Positions 16,348 through 23,420 of a stretch of 32,528 nucleotides of DNA are shown here, one piece after another. The notes beneath the pieces were generated by a model. The model saw nothing but the letters and a program-made list of their open reading frames with translations, was not told where the DNA came from and did not search any database. Every line of letters begins with the position of its first letter. Position 1 is the first letter of the stretch. The stretch is taken from assembly GCA_017650045.1 (NCBI GenBank), contig JAGCFP010000038.1, positions 1 through 32,528 of the forward strand, written 5' to 3'. The position numbers and the translations under genes are program-made. Source of the stretch: Bacteroidaceae bacterium (GTDB taxonomy: Bacteria; Bacteroidota; Bacteroidia; Bacteroidales; Bacteroidaceae).

Positions 16348-17979
16348 ATGAAAAAGCTTTATCTAGTGCTCGCAGCATTTGCCTTTTCACTGACAGCTTG
16401 CCAAAAAGAAGCTGTAACCAACGAGCCATTATCCAGTAATGAAACGACCCACTTTCTACCTCCACTGATGGGATGGAGCAGTTGGAACACCTACCATGTG
16501 AACATCAGTGAGGAGCTTATCAAGAGTCAGGCCGATGCCATGGTAAGTACCGGACTCAAAGATGCGGGCTACCTTTACATCAATACCGACGACGGCTTCT
16601 TCGGATGGCGTGACGAAACAGGACTGATGCACACGCATCCCGACCGCTTCCCTCGTGGCATGAAACCCGTAGCAGATCATATCCACTCCTTAGGGCTGAA
16701 GGCTGGCATCTATTCGGATGCTGGTACGAATACCTGTGGCTCTATGGGCGATAACGATGAGCGTGGTATAGGGTCTGGCCTTTATGGTCATGAGCAGATA
16801 GACTTGGATCTCTACCTCAAAGAATGGGGATTCGACTTTATCAAAATAGATTTTTGTGGTGGCAGTGAGTTAGGCTTGGATGAGGAAACGCAATATACCA
16901 ACATCGTGAATGCCATCCACCGCACGGGGCGTGATGACGTTTCCATCAATATCTGTCGCTGGGCGTATCCAGGCATCTGGGCAGAGAAGATCGCACGTTC
17001 CTGGCGTATGAGTGGTGATATTCAGGACGATTGGGGCAGCGTGAAACGAATCATTGGAGAGAGTCTCTACCTCTCAGCTTTTGCTGGCAATGGGCACTAC
17101 AACGACATGGATATGCTGGAGATAGGGCGCAGCCTCACGCCTTCTGAGGAGGAGGTACACTTCGGCATCTGGTGCATCATGAGTTCGCCACTGCTGATAG
17201 GATGCGACATGACCAACATCCGCCCTTCTTCGCTGGAACTGATGAAGAACAAGGAACTGATAGCGCTCGATCAAGACCCACTGGGTATACAGGCTTATGT
17301 AGCGCAGCGCTTTGGCGACTGCTATGTCTTCGTGAAGGATATCGAACAGCTGCATGGCAATGCCCGTGCCGTAGCTTTCTATAATCCTACGGAAGAACCT
17401 TTCACGTTCAACATCGACCTGAAGACACTGGAACTGGGTGGCAATGTGAAGATGCGCGACCTTGTACACCATACGGATTTAGGCGATTTCAACGGTGTTT
17501 TCAGCTATACGGTGCAGCCTCACGGGGTGCTCATCGTCAGGGCAGAGGCTGCTCAGCGCTTAGAGGCTGATACCTATGAAGCTGAATGGGCTTACTTGCC
17601 TTTCTATAACGAACTGGGTACCCGTCGCCGCATGATTAACTTCACTCCAGAAGAACAAGCCTCTGGCGGTATGGTAGTTTCAAACATTGGTGGACAAGAG
17701 GGGAATGACATCATCTGGCGCAATGTGTATAGCGAGACAGGCGGAGACTATGAAATGACCATCTACTACACCGCCAAGAACCTGCGCACTGCCAAGACGC
17801 GCAGTCTGGTGGTAAGCGTGAATGGTGAAGCACTGCCTATGATCGATGATCTGACGGGTGACGACTTGCAGGCACTTAAGGTGAATGTCCATCTGAATCC
17901 TGGCTACAACACCGTAAGCATGAGCAATCCTTATTTTTGGGCGCCAGATATTGATAGGTTTACACTGAAGAAAAATTGA
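16348..17979 (+). CDS. GH27 alpha-galactosidase-type glycosidase, lipoprotein
   Basis: A 543-residue lipoprotein: signal peptide with lipobox LTAC, lipidated Cys18. The GH27 barrel (about residues 38-320) shows MGWSSWNTY, INTDDGFFGW, the nucleophile Asp168 in FIKIDFCGG and the likely acid/base Asp224 in MSGDIQDDW, then GHYNDMDML. A beta domain follows. Residues about 410-543 (YEAE...GGDYEMTIYY...SVNGE) look like a CBM35/CBM6-type sugar-binding domain. It probably removes terminal alpha-galactose from plant galactomannan or host glycans. Keeping both Asp residues of TDDG favours galactose over arabinopyranose, but this is inference. The esterase gene follows after 21 bases. No susC/susD pair is nearby. 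Confidence 0.93.
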   Translation: MKKLYLVLAAFAFSLTACQKEAVTNEPLSSNETTHFLPPLMGWSSWNTYHVNISEELIKSQADAMVSTGLKDAGYLYINTDDGFFGWRDETGLMHTHPDRFPRGMKPVADHIHSLGLKAGIYSDAGTNTCGSMGDNDERGIGSGLYGHEQIDLDLYLKEWGFDFIKIDFCGGSELGLDEETQYTNIVNAIHRTGRDDVSINICRWAYPGIWAEKIARSWRMSGDIQDDWGSVKRIIGESLYLSAFAGNGHYNDMDMLEIGRSLTPSEEEVHFGIWCIMSSPLLIGCDMTNIRPSSLELMKNKELIALDQDPLGIQAYVAQRFGDCYVFVKDIEQLHGNARAVAFYNPTEEPFTFNIDLKTLELGGNVKMRDLVHHTDLGDFNGVFSYTVQPHGVLIVRAEAAQRLEADTYEAEWAYLPFYNELGTRRRMINFTPEEQASGGMVVSNIGGQEGNDIIWRNVYSETGGDYEMTIYYTAKNLRTAKTRSLVVSVNGEALPMIDDLTGDDLQALKVNVHLNPGYNTVSMSNPYFWAPDIDRFTLKKN

Positions 17980-18000
17980 AAATTGTGAATTAATTATAAT

Positions 18001-19437
18001 ATGAAACGCTTTTTATTTTTGAGTTTGTTGGCGCTTGCGTCAACCTTGTCACAAGCCAAAGTCACCCTGCCTCATCTCTTGGGTGACCACATGATTTTGC
18101 AACAGAATACAGATGCCCGACTCTGGGGCAAGGCAGCGCCTAACGCCACTGTCAGAGTGACGGTATCTTGGAGTTCGGCAGTAAGCACGGCGAAGGCTGA
18201 TGCGCAGGGCAATTGGAAAACTACCGTACACACCCCAAAGGCGAGTTTTGAAGAACTGAGCATCACCTTCGATGACGGAGAAAAACTCACACTCAATGGC
18301 ATCCTCTCTGGGGAGGTTTGGGTAGCTGCAGGGCAGAGCAACATGGAGATGACTGTGAAAGGATACAACATGTGTCCCGTGGAGGGCTACAACGATGTGG
18401 TGGCAGATGCGATAAACAACCGAGGCATCCACCATGTGAAGATTCCCAGTGTCATACGTTCGAAACCACAGGAAGATGCCGATTGCCATTGGGAAGTGGT
18501 CGACAACAAGACGGTGCAGAATACCAGCGCCACAGGCTATTTCTTCGCCCATATGGTCAACCGCACCTTGGATATTCCTGTTGGTATCATTGAAGCCAAC
18601 AAGGGTGGCAGTCGCGTGGAAGGCTGGCTGAACGAAGAGAATTTGAAGCGCTATACAGATGAGCCGCTCGACTCTGTGGAAATCCGTCAGAAATACCGCA
18701 CCGATATGCACTATCCGTTGATGTGGTACAATGGCACGATACATCCTGTGCTAAACTATACCGTGGGTGGCATCATCTTCTATCAGGGTTGCTCTAATGT
18801 GGGTGATCCGGGCAATCGCTACAGCGAGCGACTGGCATTGATGGTGAAGCAATGGCGCGAGGAGTTCGACTGCGGAGAGATTCCTTTCTACTTCGTGCAG
18901 ATAGCGCCATTCATTTTTTCTGAACCTCAGAAGGACGAGAATGCCCGCCTGCAGGAACAGCAGTTCCGCGCACTGAGTCTGATTCCAAACAGTGGATTAG
19001 TATGCACCAACGATGCCGTTTATCCTTACGAAATCGCTCAGATCCACCCTACACAGAAGCGGAAAGTTGGTGAGCGTCTGGCTTATCTGGCACTCTCTAA
19101 GACCTATGGTGTGGAAGGCTTTATTTGCGAAAGTCCTTCGTTCTCCAGCGTGGAGTTCAAGGATGACAAAGCTTACGTGATACTCGACAATGTCTTTGGC
19201 GGACTGAACCGTGCCGATGGCATGGTGGGGTTTGAATTGGCTGGTGAAGACCGTGTGTTCCATCCTGCTGAAGGCACCCTGCCACTCTATGGACCTGGCA
19301 ATCGCATCACCCTTTCCAGTCCGGAGGTACCTCACCCTGTGGCCGTGCGCTATTGCTTCCGCAACTTCCAGTTGGGCAATGTGGCCAACATGGGTGGTTT
19401 ACCGTTGTTCCCCTTCCGCTCGGACGATTGGGAATGA
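18001..19437 (+). CDS. Sialate O-acetylesterase-family carbohydrate esterase
   Basis: An exported SGNH-type esterase of 478 residues with signal peptide MKRFLFLSLLALASTLSQA. The nucleophile serine lies in AAGQSNMEM, the conserved EANKGGSRVEGWL block follows, then FYQGCSNVGD (YQGESN in many relatives, so Cys replaces Glu here), and the His of IHPTQKRKVGERLA completes the active site. Such enzymes remove acetyl groups from sialic acid or from plant polysaccharides. Next to a GH27 enzyme, an acetylated galacto-oligosaccharide substrate is at least as likely as sialate. It is read from the same transcript as the GH27 gene. Confidence 0.88.
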   Translation: MKRFLFLSLLALASTLSQAKVTLPHLLGDHMILQQNTDARLWGKAAPNATVRVTVSWSSAVSTAKADAQGNWKTTVHTPKASFEELSITFDDGEKLTLNGILSGEVWVAAGQSNMEMTVKGYNMCPVEGYNDVVADAINNRGIHHVKIPSVIRSKPQEDADCHWEVVDNKTVQNTSATGYFFAHMVNRTLDIPVGIIEANKGGSRVEGWLNEENLKRYTDEPLDSVEIRQKYRTDMHYPLMWYNGTIHPVLNYTVGGIIFYQGCSNVGDPGNRYSERLALMVKQWREEFDCGEIPFYFVQIAPFIFSEPQKDENARLQEQQFRALSLIPNSGLVCTNDAVYPYEIAQIHPTQKRKVGERLAYLALSKTYGVEGFICESPSFSSVEFKDDKAYVILDNVFGGLNRADGMVGFELAGEDRVFHPAEGTLPLYGPGNRITLSSPEVPHPVAVRYCFRNFQLGNVANMGGLPLFPFRSDDWE

Positions 19438-19470
19438 GGGTGGTATATACTTAGGAAATCTGGAAACTCC

Positions 19471-20010
19471 TCAATCCTTGGAGGGGAGACTGAGCAACTT
19501 AGATAGTTCCTCTATGGAATTAGCTATCTGCCAATGGCTTTCCAGCCGACTGCCATCGAAGCGGTATTGGGCTTGCTCATAAAATGGAGCACGTTTCTCC
19601 AAGGCAGTGATGATAAAGGCGCGTAGCTCCTCGTCGGTTTTATCCTTCAGGAGCGGGCGCTTTGCCTTGGCAATCTTCAATCGGCGGAACAGCACGTCAA
19701 TGGAGACATCCAAATAGACAGTCTGTCCCTGAGTGTTCATGTATGCCATATTGTCGAAGAAGCATGGAGTGCCGCCACCTACGGAGATTACCACGTCGTA
19801 AAACTCGCCCACCTCATGCAGCATGTTGCGCTCCAACTGACGAAAGCCGTCTTCACCACGCTCAGCGAAAATCTGTCCCACGCTCTGGTGGTACCTGCCT
19901 TCGATGTACCAATCCAGATCGATAAAGTCCAGCCCCATCGCCTTGGCATACGCTCTACCGAGGGTAGTCTTGCCCGCACCCATATAGCCTAAAAGAAATA
20001 TTCTTGTCAT
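19471..20010 (-). CDS. aroK: Shikimate kinase
   Basis: Phosphorylates shikimate with ATP in the pathway to chorismate and aromatic amino acids. The Walker A motif is GYMGAGKTT (residues 8-16). The shikimate-binding Asp lies in DLDWYIEGRYHQSVGQIFAERGEDGFRQLE, followed by VISVGGGTPCF, with the lid arginine in KAKRPLL. The 179 residues are typical. It ends 33 bases from the convergent esterase gene and diverges from the RNase H gene over a 45-base gap. The -7 box is only a few bases before its ATG. Confidence 0.96.
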   Translation of the reverse strand: MTRIFLLGYMGAGKTTLGRAYAKAMGLDFIDLDWYIEGRYHQSVGQIFAERGEDGFRQLERNMLHEVGEFYDVVISVGGGTPCFFDNMAYMNTQGQTVYLDVSIDVLFRRLKIAKAKRPLLKDKTDEELRAFIITALEKRAPFYEQAQYRFDGSRLESHWQIANSIEELSKLLSLPSKD

Positions 20011-20017
20011 AATGGCT

Positions 20018-20051
20018 GCAAAGTTAAGGAATAAATGTGTAACTTCGCAAG
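20018..20051 (-). promoter_or_regulatory. Promoter of aroK with almost no leader
   Basis: TAACTTTGC (20026-20018, minus strand) matches the -7 box exactly. CTTG, 21 bases upstream (20051-20048), matches TTTG in three of four bases. The predicted transcription start near 20014 is only about 4 bases before the ATG at 20010. Confidence 0.6.
20040..20048 (+). promoter_or_regulatory. -7 box candidate of the RNase H gene
   Basis: TAACTTCGC is one base from the consensus and identical to the box at 64-72. It ends 7 bases before the ATG at 20056, so the mRNA would be nearly leaderless. No TTTG lies 19-21 bases upstream. It overlaps the -33 position of the opposing aroK promoter. Confidence 0.4.
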
Positions 20052-20055
20052 CGAA

Positions 20056-20703
20056 ATGGCAAAGAAACAGAAATATTATGTGGTTTGGAATGGTGCCAAT
20101 CCGGGCATCTACACCTCATGGGAGGAGTGTCAAGCGCAGGTAAAAGGCGTTGTAGGAGCCGTATATAAAAGCTTCAAGACACAGGAGGAGGCAGAGCAAG
20201 CCTATGCCTCAGATTCTTGCAATTATATTGTAAAAACGCAAAAAATCAAAGATGCAAAGATGCAAAGAGACCCCGAAGAACTGCCTGTCTATCCCGAAGA
20301 GGTAGTGCCCAATGCGTTGGCTGTAGATGCTGCCTGCAGCGGTAATCCTGGCATGATGGAATACCAAGGGGTGTATGTGGGCAACCGTCAGCAGATTTTC
20401 CACTTCGGTCCTGTGTTTGGTACCAACAATATCGGAGAATTTCTGGCCATCGTGCATGGATTGGCCCTCATCAAGCAGAAGGGATGGGATTTGCCTATCT
20501 ATAGCGACAGTCGTAACGCCATGCTTTGGGTGAAAGCAAAGAAATGCAACACGAAACTGGAGCGCAATGCCCGTACAGAACCGTTATACCAACTGATAGA
20601 GCGGGCGGAGAAATGGTTGCGTGAGAATACCTACACTACCCCTATCATGAAGTGGCAGACGGGTAAATGGGGGGAGATTCCCGCAGATTTCGGAAGGAAA
20701 TAA
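20056..20703 (+). CDS. Viroplasmin-domain ribonuclease H
   Basis: A 215-residue protein. Residues 1-52 (KYYVVWNGANPGIYTSWEECQAQVKGVVGAVYKSFKTQEEAEQAY region) are a caulimovirus viroplasmin/RNase H1 hybrid-binding domain, which grips RNA-DNA duplexes. Residues about 85-215 are the RNase H fold, with Asp91 (AVDAACSGNPG), Glu128 (NIGEFLAI), Asp151 (IYSDSRNA) and Asp211 (IPADFG) as the metal-binding set. It removes RNA from RNA-DNA hybrids. The start MAKKQKYYVV at 20056 fits the family. An ATG at 20035 in frame would lie upstream of the proposed transcription start. It faces aroK divergently and converges on a small secreted-protein gene. Confidence 0.92.
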   Translation: MAKKQKYYVVWNGANPGIYTSWEECQAQVKGVVGAVYKSFKTQEEAEQAYASDSCNYIVKTQKIKDAKMQRDPEELPVYPEEVVPNALAVDAACSGNPGMMEYQGVYVGNRQQIFHFGPVFGTNNIGEFLAIVHGLALIKQKGWDLPIYSDSRNAMLWVKAKKCNTKLERNARTEPLYQLIERAEKWLRENTYTTPIMKWQTGKWGEIPADFGRK

Positions 20704-20715
20704 ATCAACGTCACT

Positions 20716-21216
20716 TTAATAACTAACTTTCACCACTGTCACCTCATAATATTTAGGACGATTGGTGATAAAGACCTCATAGTCCTTGCCCTGCCACCGC
20801 AAGCCATACATGTCTATCCGATAGCCATCTTCATCGGGCATTTCACCTCTATAGTAGGTATTCAGCTCCTCTTTGAGGGCTCTAACTGCCATAGCCAGAC
20901 GATTCAGGTTCAGTGACACGATGCACTTCACCTCGCCTGTGTCGCACATGAACAGGTGCTGTCCCAACATGTAAGAAGGAAGTTCCTCCTGTGTGTTGCT
21001 ATACCTGCGATAGCCCCACATGGGCGTTAGTGCTGTGTATCCATAGCCTTGCAGCACAGCAGCCTGTCTATCTTCATCCATCTGCAGCAAGGTACTGAGG
21101 TTCTTCCAAGAGGGTAATACCAAACTCACTCCCTCAGTATCAGGAAGCGTTTCCAGCGTCTGTCCCTGCAGTGACACACAGCAAAGCAATCCTATATACA
21201 GCAATAATCGTCTCAT
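20716..21216 (-). CDS. Small exported protein of unknown function
   Basis: I do not recognise a named family. The 166 residues start with a signal peptide (MRRLLLYIGLLCCVSLQGQ). The mature part has WKNLSTLLQMDEDRQAAVLQGYGY, then a mixed alpha/beta stretch ending in YGLRWQGKDYEVFITNRPKYYEVTVVKVSY, which suggests a compact periplasmic domain. It lies downstream of the ABC exporter gene on the same strand (74-base gap) and ends 12 bases from the convergent RNase H gene. A palindrome lies between it and the exporter gene. Any link to export is only positional. Confidence 0.6.
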   Translation of the reverse strand: MRRLLLYIGLLCCVSLQGQTLETLPDTEGVSLVLPSWKNLSTLLQMDEDRQAAVLQGYGYTALTPMWGYRRYSNTQEELPSYMLGQHLFMCDTGEVKCIVSLNLNRLAMAVRALKEELNTYYRGEMPDEDGYRIDMYGLRWQGKDYEVFITNRPKYYEVTVVKVSY

Positions 21217-21244
21217 CCCCTATCCACCAACGATAGCCAATAAT

Positions 21245-21276
21245 ATTTGATTATTTGAATTTTTGAATCTTTGAAT
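21245..21276. repeat. Four 8-bp units after the ABC exporter gene
   Basis: ATTTGATT, ATTTGAAT, TTTTGAAT and CTTTGAAT follow one another with a strict 8-base period just beyond the exporter's stop codon. The style resembles the heptamer repeats at other gene boundaries. Confidence 0.75.
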
Positions 21277-21277
21277 C

Positions 21278-21299
21278 TTAGCATAAGACCTTATGCTAA
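21278..21299. repeat. Perfect 10-2-10 palindrome over the ABC exporter stop codon
   Basis: TTAGCATAAG and CTTATGCTAA are exact reverse complements separated by two bases. The right arm encodes the last codons and stop of the exporter. No T-run follows on either strand, so it is not a canonical terminator. It could stabilise the 3' end of the mRNA or bind a dimeric protein. Confidence 0.8.
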
Positions 21300-23129
21300 C
21301 GACTGCATGTCGTTCAGTCGCTTGTAGTAGCCATTCAGCTGCAGCAGTTCCTCATGCTTGCCCCGCTCCACGATCTTACCTTCGTGCAGCACATAGATCT
21401 CATCGGCATTGCGGATGGTCGACAGGCGATGGGCAATAGCGATAGTTGTGCGTGTCTTCATCAGGCGCTCCAAAGCCTCCTGTACCAGGCGTTCACTTTC
21501 CGTATCCAGCGCTGAGGTAGCCTCGTCCAAAATCAAGATAGGTGGGTTCTTCAAGATGGCGCGAGCGATGCTGATGCGTTGGCGCTGACCACCCGATAGC
21601 TTGCCGCCACGATCGCCAATGTTTGTGTCGTAGCCCTGCTCCGTAGCCATAATAAAGTCGTGTGCATTGGCAATTTTCGCGGCCTCTATCACCTGCTCCA
21701 TCGTAGCCCCCTCCACACCAAAGGCGATGTTGTTGAAGAATGTATCATTGAAAAGTATCGCCTCTTGATTCACATTGCCAATCAGTCCACGAAGGTTGTG
21801 CAGCGTCACGTCCTTCACGTTTACCCCGTCAATCAAGATTTCTCCTTCATGAATGTCGTGATAGCGTGGCAACAGATCCACCAAAGTTGATTTTCCAGAG
21901 CCACTCTGGCCTACCAGAGCGATGGTCTGTCCGCACGGAATCTCCAAATCGATGTGGCTCAGCACCTCACGCTGTCCGTCGTAACTGAAGCTCACGTCCT
22001 TATAAACAATGCGGTCTTTCAGTCCCTCCAGATGCTTTGGCTGTGCAGGTTCCTTGATAGGATTCTCTGCCAACAGAATCTTGTCGATACGCTCCATGCT
22101 CGCCAATCCCTTCGGAATGTTGTAGCTGGCCTTCGAAAAATTCTTCAGTGGTTCTATCACACTGTAGAGTATCACCATGTAGAAGATGAAGGTTGGTGCG
22201 TCAATGCTCGATTTCTCTCCTAAGATGAGGTAGCCACCAAACCACAGTACGATGACGATGAGCAGCGTACCCAAGAATTCACTCATCGGGTGAGCCAAAG
22301 CCTGTCGCACAGCCACCTTGTTATTGGCACGACGCACATCATCTGTAATCTTCTTATAGCGGTTCACCATCTTATCCTCAGCGATAAAAGCCTTGATGAT
22401 ACGCAGGCCACCCAACGTCTCTTCCAGTTGTGCCATACTGTCGCTCCACAGGTTCTGTGCGTAGAGCGACTGCCTGCGCAACTTCTTGCCTATCTTGCCC
22501 ATGAGCCAAGCCATACCAGGCAGTACCAAAATGGTGAAAAGTGTGAGTTGCCAACTCGTGATGATCAGTGCTGCCAAATAGAAGGTAATGAGGATAGGAT
22601 TCTTTACCAACATGTCCAACGAACTGGTGATGCTGGTCTCTATCTCGTTCACATCGCCACTCATGCGGGCTATGATATCACCTTTGCGCTCCTCGGAGAA
22701 GAATGCCAGTGGCAGGCGTGTCACTTTTTCATAGAGCTTCACACGGATATCTCGCACCACACCCGTACGAAGAGGCACCATGATGGCTGTAGAGCCAAAG
22801 TAGCACAATGTTTTGAAGAAGGTCATCACAGCTAAGAACAAACCTAAGAACAGCAGCGTGGTAGAAGCCCCATAAGCTTCGATGAGTTGTGTGGTGTAGT
22901 AGTAGAAGTTGTTTACCGCCACATCCTTGATGCCTGCACTGCCCCACTCCATGTATTGGTAGGTCACATCCGTAGCCCCTGTCTTGAACAGGATATTCAG
23001 CATCGGGATAATCAAGGTAAAGGAGAAAATATTGAATACAGCCGATAGAATGTTGAGCACCACTGCCCAGCACACATACTTCCGATATGGCGCGATGAAT
23101 CGCTTTAAAAGTGCTATAAAATCTTTCAT
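21291..23129 (-). CDS. ABC exporter, fused permease and ATPase (MsbA/lipid or multidrug type)
   Basis: A 612-residue half-transporter. The N-terminal membrane domain (about residues 1-330) has six predicted helices, followed by the ATPase domain with Walker A GQSGSGKST, the Q-loop region GNVNQEAILFND, signature LSGGQRQR and Walker B ILILDEATSALD, then the switch His in IAIAHRLSTIRNAD. It works as a homodimer in the inner membrane. Lipid A/core flipping (MsbA) is the usual annotation of this family in Bacteroidales, but drug export cannot be ruled out by sequence alone. A neighbouring cluster of LPS-modification-like genes lies upstream but is separated by 291 bases and has its own promoter. 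Confidence 0.9.
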   Translation of the reverse strand: MKDFIALLKRFIAPYRKYVCWAVVLNILSAVFNIFSFTLIIPMLNILFKTGATDVTYQYMEWGSAGIKDVAVNNFYYYTTQLIEAYGASTTLLFLGLFLAVMTFFKTLCYFGSTAIMVPLRTGVVRDIRVKLYEKVTRLPLAFFSEERKGDIIARMSGDVNEIETSITSSLDMLVKNPILITFYLAALIITSWQLTLFTILVLPGMAWLMGKIGKKLRRQSLYAQNLWSDSMAQLEETLGGLRIIKAFIAEDKMVNRYKKITDDVRRANNKVAVRQALAHPMSEFLGTLLIVIVLWFGGYLILGEKSSIDAPTFIFYMVILYSVIEPLKNFSKASYNIPKGLASMERIDKILLAENPIKEPAQPKHLEGLKDRIVYKDVSFSYDGQREVLSHIDLEIPCGQTIALVGQSGSGKSTLVDLLPRYHDIHEGEILIDGVNVKDVTLHNLRGLIGNVNQEAILFNDTFFNNIAFGVEGATMEQVIEAAKIANAHDFIMATEQGYDTNIGDRGGKLSGGQRQRISIARAILKNPPILILDEATSALDTESERLVQEALERLMKTRTTIAIAHRLSTIRNADEIYVLHEGKIVERGKHEELLQLNGYYKRLNDMQSLA

Positions 23130-23154
23130 TCCTCCGATTTAGTGTAACGGTTCG

Positions 23155-23163
23155 ACAAAGGTA
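23155..23163 (-). promoter_or_regulatory. -7 box of the ABC exporter gene
   Basis: On the minus strand TACCTTTGT matches TAnnTTTG exactly and lies 26 bases before the ATG at 23129. No TTTG was found at the correct distance upstream. Confidence 0.5.
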
Positions 23164-23261
23164 ATGATTATTTCCATAGGTTGGTTACATTCCTCCACTT
23201 TTCCTCTTTTATTGTCGGGTAGCTAGGGACGTTGGAACATTATCATTGTTCCCTATTTGCA

Positions 23262-23388
23262 TTTTTCTAGTTAGGAAAATATTTTTTTCTAGTTAGGAAA
23301 AAAAACTCACATGAGGGAATTATTTTTCTTACGCACAAGTAAAAATTTTCCTACGCACAGAAAAAACTTTTTCTACGCGTAGGAAAAA
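23262..23388. repeat. Array of five short imperfect palindromes, about 22-bp period
   Basis: Units start at 23262, 23284, 23323, 23346 and 23368, so the spacings are 22, 39, 23 and 22. Each has a T-run, a 10-12 base core and an A-run. The cores are CTAGTTAGG (twice), CTTACGCACAAG, CCTACGCACAG and CTACGCGTAGG. The last contains the perfect palindrome CTACGCGTAG (23373-23382). All share a CTA/CTTA...AG frame, suggesting one ancestral unit with drift. T-stem-A units are terminator-like on both strands. Confidence 0.75.
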
Positions 23389-23420
23389 TCCCCATGTCTC
23401 CATTTTATTCTTCTAACTAT

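Larger units (their letters stand above)
23130..23420. other. AT-rich intergenic region with promoter, inverted repeat and palindrome array
   Basis: No gene is seen in these 291 bases. From left to right they hold the exporter promoter (23155-23163), the inverted repeat GGAACA-N7-TGTTCC (23234-23252) flanked by TAGGGA and TCCCTA (23224-23255), and the palindrome array at 23262-23388. Confidence 0.75.

Noticed and set aside
18049-18744. 231-codon minus-strand frame opposite the esterase gene
   Set aside because: It is a shadow of the sialate-esterase frame; no signal peptide or motif.
19438-19520. Terminator between the esterase and aroK genes
   Set aside because: A CTCC/GGAG pairing exists near 19468-19490, but it lies inside aroK, has mismatches and no T-run.
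23262-23388. CRISPR array
   Set aside because: The units are imperfect palindromes of about 21 bases with almost no spacers between them, and no cas gene is near.
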